From assembly GCA_037102815.1 (NCBI GenBank), contig BTPP01000012.1, forward strand, positions 62,001-126,000: DNA of 64,000 nt, written 5' to 3'. Below the pieces are notes generated by a model. The model saw only the letters and a list, made by a program, of their open reading frames with translations. It ran no database searches and had not been told where the DNA came from. Numbering within the stretch: position 1 is the stretch's first letter; every line of letters begins with the position of its first letter. The position numbers were made by a program, and so were the translations under genes. This document shows, in pieces, positions 54,300 through 64,000 of this stretch. The stretch comes from Neurospora intermedia (taxonomy: Eukaryota > Ascomycota > Sordariomycetes > Sordariales > Sordariaceae).

Positions 54300-57082
54300 A
54301 GAGGGGATGATGAGATAGGGATTGTGTATTGCATTTTATGGTTCATGGAAAAACAAAGCATGGTTTGGTTTGGCGTTGAAGAGTGGTGGTGTTCTTAGAA
54401 TGAATGTCATGGCTTCGTTCGTTGTGTGTGGTCTTTGGTGTTTGTGATTTGGTTGCCACTTGAATGGCGACGGGAGGCTTTGTCCAACCCGTCGAAGTTG
54501 TGTGCACTTTCCATGTTGTAGCACAGTAGAGGTTTCCCACCTACCGCAGTTGTACTTGGCATTTCACATGACATTCAAACAGCCATCGAGTGAGTTGGTA
54601 ATTTTCACCTTCAAGTTGGTGACATGAAAAATGGTAGCGCACTCGATCCCTCAAACGCCTAACAAAATGAAGGAATCCCAAGGACTACCTAGAAGACGGG
54701 AGATGCAATGGAAGGGAAGTCCCAAAAAGCAAGAGCTAGGTCACTCTGCAGCTTCTGCAGGACCACTGCAAATCAGTGGAGCACAATGCTGGACTCGGAG
54801 TTTGTCCCTTGAAGCTTGGGCCACCTGAAGGGAGCTTGGACCTGTGGGTGGCAGTGACGACAGAGCTTGGATAACAATTCTTGCGGTGAGCGTCACCAAC
54901 ATTTGATACGTACCTCTGCCGCATTCACGTCTCAACTGTCGCATCGATCTGTTTTCTTCACCCTTTCAAGCCAAGACTTCACCACTCGTGGTCTGATACC
55001 GAGGGAAAGACATGGAGGGTGACGCGCAGCTCTTCCCCCCTTGTTCCTTTTTCACTTAGCCTTATCGATAAGCAACTAGAGCCTGTGATCCGACGGCGAC
55101 CTCCTGGGCTACTGTAGGGGGGGGGGCTGACTAGAACTGCGCTCTGAGGTCACACATCATGGAGGCCAACCCTGGTTCGCGACTAACCGCGCGTTGCTAG
55201 GGTGCCTTTTTTTTGCAGAGCAACGACCGAGGGAAAGAGCACAAACAATCAACAGACACTTGAGGCGATGATTGGCTCATTGGCCTCTCCAAATGGGGTC
55301 AGAGAGCACAAATGGACTGGTTGATTGGCTGGGCTGAAGGGAGCCAGTGAGTGATGTGATGGTTTCCCGTGTGAACCATGGAAGGTGGGTTGCCGTCCAC
55401 CACGGCTCGACATTTAGTGGACTGGCTGCCCTGAAAGACCCCTGCTTGGCCCTTGACCCACCCACCCCAGCCTCCCCTCTGGGCCTGGGCGGGCGGCCCC
55501 TCGCCGAGAAAGAAACGTGGGTTGGAAATTCTTGGGGACAGGTTTGGCAGGAACAGGCAAGGTTGGGTTCTCATCAGGGTTTGTCGCAAGAAAAGAACAA
55601 GGGCAGGAACGAGTGCAATATCTAGGTGGTCATCAGGTCGCGAGACGGATTTATTTGATTTTGAGGAAGGAACCGACTGAATTTCAGGTTGCTCGTTCCC
55701 CTCCTTCCTCGCTGGCACTCAGTCCAAGTTTTCACTTCTGCCACACAGCGAGTTGTTGCCTGGCCAAGTCAAAGCAGCGAGCAAGAAAGGAGGTCAGCCA
55801 GCCAGCCAGCCAGCCAGCCAGCTGTTCGCTCTTCGCACCAAAGCAAACACCAACAACATCAGACCAACGACGCTTCCTTGGAACGGACGGCATCATCCAT
55901 TCACCCAGCTCGCTGTCACTTTCAGCGACTGGACTTCACTCTGTCTGACTTAGCATTGACCATTATACCCTGCTTTGCGCCATCTGCTGCAGCACACTGG
56001 ACTTGGACAACCAGAAACAAGGAAGGCTTAGAGCTGCTGTGTTAAGTCTTTTTTTTTCTTATTTTTTTTTTCTTTGGCGATTTTGCTGCTTTGCGACTCT
56101 TCGAAAAGGATATACCCCCAAGCCATACAACCAGGATACAGTCAGTCAGTCAGTCAGTCACGTCAACCGACTTATTCCTTGTGTGGTTTGTTTTTTTCAT
56201 TTGGTCGATTTTCCTTATCTCCGTTTTCCATATTGCAGCTTGGATTCTGGATTCACTACTTCCTACTACTACGACGATACCTGAGGAGCCCATCGGATAT
56301 TTGCACTGCCTATCTGCCTGAGGGAACAATCGAACAACAGCTGCTGTGTTGCCTTCAACAACTCTGGAACCGAACCGAAAAGAGGGAACGGAACAGAGAC
56401 GGGAAACCAGACAACGACGAACAGACGGCAACTGAAAGAAGAAGAGCACGGATCGATATCCCAGGTTGATCAAGGTTCCCGTACCGCCCATCAACGCCTC
56501 CTGGTTCTGTTCCAACTTGTCTCAGCCCTGGAAATTGTTTGCCATACCATATCACGCATCATAATACATACCTACTTGTACCGTCATACCGTATTTACAG
56601 TACCGGTCCGATATCCAAACAGCAAGGTCACCCTTCACCTTGGGTCTCGGCTTCAGCAAACAGGGGTCGGTAATCAGGTACCGAGTCGGATTACCAACCT
56701 CTTACTGTTCAGTACCAGAAACATTACTTCCCATCTCGGCCTCATCCTATCAAGCCATCCTCCACTATTGCGACACCACACACCCGACCCAGGATCCTAC
56801 TGCGTTTCCGTCCTTGCTGTTGGCGTAACCAACCGCACAGACCGGACCCTACTACTATCTACACTAGTCCTCCGGCAGAAAGACCCTGGTCCTTGGTCGA
56901 CTACCCCGGTTCATCCCCAGCTTAGGCCAGGAACAGATTGACTCTCAAACACCTCCGGGTGGTAGTTCTGTTCGCGCCCACCACGCCAGCCAGGCCGCGC
57001 CCGCCCTACCGCCCTGGGCTCCCTTCCCTCTCTCACTCCCTCCCTCGTTTTCCCGACACACACCTCCCACACAGCTGAAGCC
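54300..57082. other. Long region upstream of the giant coiled-coil gene
   Basis: 2.8 kb without a supportable gene. Features are a G-run (55119-55127), a cagccagccagcc tandem tract (55797-55822), T-runs (56048-56075), a cagtcagtcagtcagtcac tract (56140-56161) and several overlapping short frames of 60-145 codons. The pyrimidine-rich last kilobase looks like a long 5' leader with upstream ATGs. Confidence 0.4.
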
Positions 57083-60000
57083 ATGCCGCCCGCTGGCTCA
57101 GAGAGGGACCACCATGGGCACCACCAGCTCCCCCGAGATTTAAGACACTCGCATTCCGCCTCGTTTGATAATCATGGCCGTGCCATGATCCCAATGTAGG
57201 ATGCTTCCCCTCTTTTCCCCAAAACACCAACAGTAGATCATCATGTCATGTCCCTCTTGTTCAAGGAACTAATGAAAAATAGGTGGGATAGCTCAGACCC
57301 CGAGAGGGCACCACCGCCGCTTCCACTCAACCCTCAGTCTCCCGGTGTCTCTAGAGCTGGCACCTCGAGTGCGATCCAGTCTGCCCACGCTGCCTTGCAG
57401 GAAAAGGCCCGTGAGAGTGCTAACCTGGTACCACACATCCCCAAGCGCGCCGCGGGTGACCCTTCTCCAGAGAGGACAGAGAGGCCCCCTTTGCGCAACA
57501 CGGCTACGGCTGCGTCACATCGCCGTCTAAACTCCCTTCAGAACAGCACTGTCAAGGATATTAGTTTGATGCTTGAGAGTGGGTACGTCTCCAATACATC
57601 AGCCTCACGATCACCAGAGAAGCACGACTTTAAGCACGATTTGAAGCACGACTTCAAATTCGATAGCAAACTCGACACCAAGTTCGACAAGTACGAAAAG
57701 CAAGAAAGCAACAAACACGATAAGTACGAGAGCAAGTACGAGAGCATATACGAGAGGCCATCCACCCCTACAAGGAGTCGTGAGAACCACGTCGAATTCA
57801 AGGACGAAAAGGAAGACACCCTAAAACCCGCCCCCACCATGGGTTCACCACGAACGGGTCCTAGTTTGACCCCCGGCAGCATCCTCCGCCAAGCCAACAG
57901 CACCAGCAATATGCGGCGACCACATCAGAGCATTCTCGGCGAGAACACTCCTCCTCAGTCGGCCACCATGCTCGCCCTTCAGAACATGAGTAGTGCCAGC
58001 AACCTCGGAACGTCGTCGTCGGTCAGGGACTCGGATCCCCTCGCTAACATCACTAACGGCTCCAGCGGAGTGACCAAGACGACCGTAACACCCCTAGGCC
58101 TCGAGGCCCTGTCGAACCAGCTCATCACCCTTACCAACATTGCTTCGGCCCTCCAACGAGAAATGTCGGCGCTTAGCAGGCGCAGCAGAGATAATGCTAC
58201 AGACTTGCTCAGCTTGAAAGAGGCCACCAATCAGCGTGATGAGGATATTCGCAGGAGTTTGCGAGAGTTGATCACCGAGGCCAAGTCGAGGGCTGCGCAG
58301 AGGGAAGCGTACGGTGGGGGTCCACCATCACCTACGTCGCTAAAGTCGCGACCGTTTTCGGTACCGCGGATACCTTCGCCACATAGCTTTGGAGCGTCGC
58401 TTGATCGAGAGTCGCTATTGAGCACACCATCACTGGTGGCCGATACATCGTCGATTGCTCTTCTAGAAAAGATCCTTCGCGACATGGGAACGAAAGAGGG
58501 CCAAGAATCGCTTCTCTCGAGACTTAATGAACTCGCCCGTCAGCTTTCAGGCTTTTCCATGTCTGAAAAGCTAGAGGAGATCATCCGTTTGGTCAAAGCC
58601 AATCAGCAACATGCTCTCGTACCAGCTACTGGCGGAGGAGGGAGAGGTGGTGGTGGTGGTGGCGGCGGCGGCGGCGGCGGTCGCAACAAGGCCTGGAGCT
58701 TCAGCGAAGACGAAGACGGCCGAAACTCGCGCGTAGGCCGATTCATCGAAGAATCTGGAAATTCACCAACTCAAACCCAGAGCTCCCGTGCCACCGATTC
58801 CATGAATGATGAAATCCTCTCCGCCCTGCGCATAGTCAAGGATCACCTGGCCCAAGGCGGCAGCCTTACCAGCGACGTCAAGTCTCTCGTCAAGGAACTA
58901 CGCGGCGAGGTCCTCGACATGGGCCAAGAAATCGGTCGCCGACTTAACGAAGTCTCCTCCAAGTCCCCTCAAACCCTCCCTGTAGACAATTCTACAAAGG
59001 AAGCCATGAACAAAATTGTCTCAGACGGCCTGGAGGAAATGCGCCAGAACATGGTCAACATCGTGCACGAACACCGCAAGAAGGCGCAGGAGACAGTTGC
59101 GGCAGCGCCTCGAATCGACTCCATGATCGATTACAGGGAGATCTACAATAGCATGCGTGCTGCCCTCAAGGATTCGCAAGCCAATAAGCCGCGCGTGCAG
59201 GAGCTTCGTAGGGAGGACGTTGTACAAGCAGTGCAAGATGCTTTCGAAAAGTACAAGCCTGAAATCGAGATCCAGCAGATTGGGCTGGAAAGGCACGAGG
59301 TGCTGGATTGTTTGAAGGAGGGGCTAGGGATGTATCTGCCAAAGGAGACAGCTTCCAAGCAAGACGTGTTCGCTGCTATCAATGAAGGGTTCAGCAAGTT
59401 TGAGACGGTCTCCCGGGACGATGTCCTCGAATCTGTCAGGGAATGTCTGGACGAGTTCGACTTCCCGGTCACTCCCCAGCTTTCGAAAGACGACATTCTG
59501 AGTGCAGTCAAGGATGGTTTGAGCGACCTCCCCAAGCCCCTGAAGCGTCAAGAGGTGGTGAATGCCGTGGAGGAGAGCCTCAACAAGTTTGACTTCACTG
59601 TTGACATGGCCGAAGCCGTGCAAGATGGTGTACGGTCTCTGGATCTGCCGAAGGACATGCAAACCGCCGTCACCAAAGCGCTGGAGACATTCGACTTTTC
59701 CTCTGCCGGCCCATCCAGCGAAGACATGATCGATGCTGTCCAGGAAGCTATCGAAACCATGGATCTTCCCTGCGATGTCACACGTGCCGTCGTCAAAGCA
59801 TTGCAAACCCCCGAGTTCGCACAGCATATCGCTTCTTACCTCCCCCGCCCCGATCTGTCGCGTGTCGACCTCGCTGATGCCGTCCGCGAAGGATTTGATG
59901 CGCTTGATATTTCAGGAGATGTCGCCCGCGCTGTCAAAGAAAGTCTAAGAGAACTAGACCTCTCCGATCTCTCCGGCTCACATTCCAAAGCTCTCGTCCG

Positions 60001-63000
60001 CCACGGCACCACGCCTCTTTCCATCCTGAAGCCCGAAACTGAAGAAATCATTGAGCGACTGTACGAAATCCGTGATTCGCTAAGAGATGAGTTCCGTGCC
60101 TTCTCAGAAAACAGCAAACCCACCTCCCGTGGTGGTGACGCTGAGCGGACTACGCCTGGTATAACCATGGACGATTTCGAGAAACTGAGGCATGACATCG
60201 AAGCGTACGTCGACCGCGCCCGCACCGACGGCAACTCCGACGATTTGATCCCGCACATGACTGAAACATTGGAGAGATTTAGGGAGGAAGTGGCGGAGTT
60301 GGTGAAGAAGGCTTCTCAGAGCACCAACGATCTGCTAAGGGAGGAACTCGAATCACTCCGCGACATCGTCAACGGCAGCTTGGTCCCCGTAACGCCACTC
60401 GCGCAGCCCGGCAGCAATGCCGAGATTCTCGAGGCCATTGGTGCTATTCGTAAGGAGATGAATAGCACCTCTCAGCACACCGGTGATGTGGCGGAGACGA
60501 AAATTCTCCATGCTCTGCAAGAGGGACTCGGCGATTTGAAAAAGAGTATTGACAAGCTCTCTAACAAAGCCGGTGACCTCTCGGCCAATGACGAGATTCT
60601 GGATGCGCTCAAGGAGGGCCTGAAGGGCGTCAGAGCTGATCTCGAAGAGCTTAGAGCAGGAGGCGGGTTTGATGACGAATTCGCGCTGACGCCCTTTAGC
60701 AAGGATGGTGATCAACCTTCGAAGCAGCTTGGCCATGGAAGCGCTGAGGAGATTAGAAGTCTCCATGCTATGGTTGATAAGCTAGGGAAGAAGGTCGAGG
60801 CTATGGAAAGTGGTGCTGGCTCATCAAAGGCTGCGGCGGGCGCCAGAACTGCTACATCCAAGTCTGAGCTAGGCGACGTCGAGGCCTTGCTAAGGAAGTT
60901 GATCGACTCCGTCGCCTCTCTTGCTGCCCGCGAACAAAAGCAGCAGAAGATCAACCTGTCACCCCTCGAAGAAACAATTCGCTCTCTCCAGACTTCCGTT
61001 GACACCGCGATTGGGGGTCTGAGAAGGTCCATTGATGAGTGGACCAAGGCAAGATCGTCATCAGCCGCGCCTAAGCAGCCCGAGCCTGAGCTGCTTCCCA
61101 CCAGCGACCCTACCGATCCGGCTACGAAAGAAGATGTCCAGGCAATTGAGACCATTCTAAGGAATACCAAGGACAGTTTGGATGACTTCGTGAGCGCCCA
61201 GGGACTGCAGAAGGAGCTAGTCAGGAAAGAGCATGTGGATGCACTTGAAGTCTTGCTGGTAGAGACGAAGTCGAACTTGGGAGATTTGTCGAAGCAAGTG
61301 GAGGGTGTGTCCAAGAAGGAGGATATCTCCGCCCTCGAGTCACTCATTGCCAAGATGACCACCGCCTTTGACGAAATAAAGACCCGCGACGAGAAAGAAG
61401 ACTCCGACAAGCTCACCAAGGCTGATCTCGAGGCTGTTGAGACTGTCTGTCTCGAAGTCAAGTCCCTCGTTTCATCGAGACCCGTCACCACTGATGCCAC
61501 CACCGACTCTCCGACAGCCACAGCCAGCCGCCCCGACATGGACAGCAACTTCAAGACCCTGACTGAGAAGCTCGAAGCTCAAGCCGAGGCTACTACCAAG
61601 ACAAACGGCGATATCACCGACCGCGTGTCCGAAGTCAAATCCCTCCTCGAAGAGTTTCATGAAGTCATCAAAGCTAAACTCACTGATGGAGCCAAGGGGG
61701 TAGATTCTATTCACAAGGTTCTGGCTCCGATGAGCGAAATTGTCAAGAAGAACGCGACGCTGCAGGATGAGCTTATGGAATTGTGGGGTGGCATGAAGGA
61801 GGGTTTCGAGGAAGGTCGCACGACTATCAACAAGGCGAAGACTGACATTGAGACCAAGGTCGAGGAGCTTCAGAAGGCACAGATCGGCGAGATCAAGGAG
61901 ACCGTTGCGACGAAGGGTCAAATGGAGGAGCTCAAGACTGCGCTGGAGCCTCTCAGCGGTACGGTCACGGAGGCTGTGGAAAAGATGGAAGTCAGCTCAA
62001 AGACTGTCTTCGAAAGGGTGGATGAGCTGGTGTGCAAGGCCGATGAAAATCATCTCGATATCAAGGCAGAGCATGCCCTTACCCGAGAGCAGGTGCAGGA
62101 GATGACTGGCAAGTTGGACGGCTTGCAGAGTCTTGTTGCCGAGCATCAGCCTAAAGTCGCCGAGAACCTCCAGGAGGTTCTTGCCCTTGTTGGTCAGCAT
62201 TTTGAGCATTCCAAGACGACAACGGAGGGTCTGCAGACCAAGGTCATCAACGCCATGCCCACTGTCAACGAGAAGCTTGAAAAGCTCGTTGGTCATACCG
62301 GCGAAGCGGAGAAGGCTTTCGCTCATCTCGAAGATGTCCACAAACAAGTCAAGAATACCTCCGCCGAGCTCGCTGAGTTTATCGCTACCCAGACTCAGCG
62401 CGCCGTCGAAGAGGATGAGAACAAAAAGAAGATACTGCAAGAGACTACAATTGCTCTTGAGCGTCAGCTGGCTGAAAAGGAAGCAATCGAGGCTCGTTTG
62501 TCTGAGCTCAAAGAGGAGGAAGCCCGCGTTAAGGAGAGCATCAATGTTACTTTGCGTGAGGAGCAGGATCAGCTCAAATCCCATTTCTTGGAAAACCTCC
62601 AACAGGAACAGGCACGTCTGAAGCAGATGAATGAGTCTCTAAAGCAGGAACAGGAAGAGCTCAAGTCTACGTTCTTGGCCAACTTGGCTGAGGAGGAGCA
62701 TCGCCTCAAGACGCTCAATGAATCCCTAAGAAAGAAGCACGAGGAGGCTAAGGCGGTGTTCATGGCCGGTCTCAAGGAGGAGGAGACGAGGCTGAAGGAA
62801 CTCAATGCTTCTCTCAAGGAAGAGCACGAGACCTTGAAGAAGACGTTCACAATTAATCTTGAAGAGGAACGCGACCGCCTGATGGAGATAAACGTCGCCC
62901 TTAAAGAAGAACAAGACACCATGAAGAAGACCTTTGCTGCTAACCTCCGCGATGAGCGCGACCGTCTGATCGAGCTCAATTCCGCCCTCAAAGCCGAGCA

Positions 63001-64000
63001 CGAGTCACTCAAGCGGAGCTTCCTTGCCGTTTTGAAGGACGAAGAAGCCCGTCTGAAGGAGTCGAACGATGCTTTGCGAGAAGAGCAGCAAGCTCTCAAG
63101 GATAAGTTCCTCAAGAATTTGCGCGAGGAGGAGTCTTTGCTCAAGGAAGTCAACGAAGGTCTCAGGCACGAGCAGAAAGAACTTAGGAGCTCTTTCCTTG
63201 CCGCTTTCAAGGAGGAAGAGAGGCGTCTCAAGGAGATCAACGCCAGCCTGCGGGAAGAGCAAGAGGAAATGAAGGCAATCTTCCGTGAAGAGCAGGAGAA
63301 GCTGAAGGTGGATCTGCTCGCTAACCTGATGGAGGAGGAGTGTCGCCTTAAGGAACGCAACGAGGCACTGCGCAAGGAGCATGACAAACTTAAGGAGCAG
63401 TTCCTGGCTGATCTGAGCGCTGAGCAGCAGGGTATCAAACACAACCTTGTTGAGCTCCGCGGAGAGCAAGAGGAGCTGGTGCGCAAGAAGTCCAGACTTA
63501 CGGCGGACTTGTCCTCGCTCGACACTGCCCTCCGCCTCCGAAGAGAAGAGCTCCACGAGATGGAAGCCCGCGCCGAGACGCTCGAGCGCCGTATCCTCGA
63601 GGGAGTCATGGATCATTCACGGTTACTTCTCATGGCCAAAGGCAAGCGCTTCACCACGGGCGTCGGTCGGGAGTCAATGAACCGCAAGCGCGTCCCCTCG
63701 CAAATGTCCACCCGCGCTCCCAGCGTTGTCTCACGCATGGAGTCAAGACAGCCCACGTCGGCACTCAACATGGCTGCTATCAACGCCAAGACCAGAACCC
63801 CTAAGATGGGTACGGGTGCGGGATCGTCGGCGTCTAACAGACGGATTCTGTCCCTCAGTCAAATGGTCAGCGGAGCTCTACCGGGGGGCAGCATCAAGCG
63901 CAGCAATAGCGTTAGGAACGGGGCTGGCGGTGGTGGTGTCGCGGCGGTTAAGGCGGCGGTAGCTGCTCATCATGGTGATGAAGGTTCTTCCGGGACTTCG
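57083..64000 (+). CDS. Giant coiled-coil protein, 5' part (runs off the window)
   Basis: Exon 1 57083-57195 and exon 2 from 57283 join in phase (MPPAGSERD...AMIPMWDSSD). The frame stays open to the right edge, giving at least 2,277 aa. Not recognised as a named protein; large cortical or septal scaffolds (Num1/ApsA-like, leashin-like) are possible but unproven. Layout: a disordered Ser/Pro-rich N-terminus, a Lys/Asp/Tyr-rich repeat (HDFKHDLKHDFKFDSKLDTK), and a poly-Gly run at about 487-498. Next is a region of about a dozen amphipathic units of the type AV.(D/E)(G/A)L..(F/L)D (about 640-940), then long coiled coils. At about 1785-2090 follow roughly ten tandem units of 29 residues (RLKELNASLKEEHETLKK type). 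After the coil comes a basic Ser-rich segment (GVGRESMNRKRVPSQ, RRILSLSQMVSGALPGG). Confidence 0.85.
62525..63430 (+). repeat. 87-bp tandem repeat encoding 29-residue coiled-coil units
   Basis: About ten in-frame units begin with RLKxxNxxLxxE and end with LxxEExx. Eight between 62615 and 63310 keep the 29-residue spacing exactly; the last is interrupted by an 11-residue insert. DNA identity between units is low, so the repeat is old. Confidence 0.85.

Noticed and set aside
55277-56515. Overlapping frames of 60-145 codons upstream of the giant gene
   Set aside because: They overlap on both strands, derive partly from tetranucleotide tracts and show no protein features. Kept only as possible upstream frames.

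Overview
The window looks like nuclear DNA of a filamentous ascomycete, most likely a Sordariomycete of the Sordariales (Neurospora/Sordaria type). The reasons are short spliceosomal introns (about 50-110 nt) with GTAAGT-like donors and CTAAC-like branch sites close to the acceptor, single genes separated by long untranslated or intergenic stretches, no operons, C-ending codon preference in housekeeping genes, and many short dispersed repeats rich in ggtaggtag, tacctacc and gtacagtac. No species is claimed.

Layout. 0.3-4.6 kb: a divergent pair of nuclear housekeeping genes, the kinetochore protein CENP-C/Mif2 (minus) and RNase H2 subunit A (plus). 5.4-11 kb: accessory-looking DNA with two related small genes of unknown family, a small four-exon gene (8776-9379) and a poorly resolved minus-strand gene. 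11.6-13.1 kb: a 2EXR-type protein. 15.1-19.7 kb: a six-exon cytosolic Hsp70 gene (minus) with two microexons (10 and 23 nt) and a 2,300-nt intron that carries, on the sense strand, an intact 438-codon gene with a GIY-YIG nuclease signature and a C-terminal zinc-finger-like motif. 21.9-23.3 kb: a dienelactone hydrolase. 24.7-29.1 kb: an Emi1-like twin-CX9C protein and the mitochondrial protein Yme2, with a tRNA-Arg(ACG) gene antisense inside a yme2 intron. 29.7-33.5 kb: an unknown protein, ORF debris and a PhyH-type dioxygenase. 34.6-37.9 kb: an EF-hand MscS channel. 40.8-42.5 kb: an organellar-type seryl-tRNA synthetase. 44.2-49.4 kb: three genes of unknown function. 49.7-51.4 kb: a second, scrambled and frameshifted copy of the GIY-YIG gene, followed by a fragment related to the small gene at 8.8 kb. 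53.4-54.3 kb: the PLP-homeostasis protein. 57.1 kb to the right edge: the 5' part of a giant coiled-coil protein.

The most interesting system is the GIY-YIG family. One copy is intact and sits inside a spliceosomal intron of an essential, highly expressed chaperone gene, where it can be removed by splicing; this recalls the way homing endonucleases hide in organellar introns. The other copy is a block-permuted relic 33 kb away. Both keep a CAN-trinucleotide-rich leader. A 64-bp sequence near the 5' side of the Hsp70 insertion has a solitary relative at 42.6 kb. Whether this is a nuclear homing-type element or another mobile gene family is inference. The window also holds a TA-flanked MITE family (two full copies and a remnant) and a long-inverted-repeat foldback element.

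Exon boundaries were set by hand from GT/AG signals and reading-frame phase. Where the phases close exactly this is stated. Two gene models (about 9.8-10.6 kb and 48.4-49.3 kb) do not close and are marked so.
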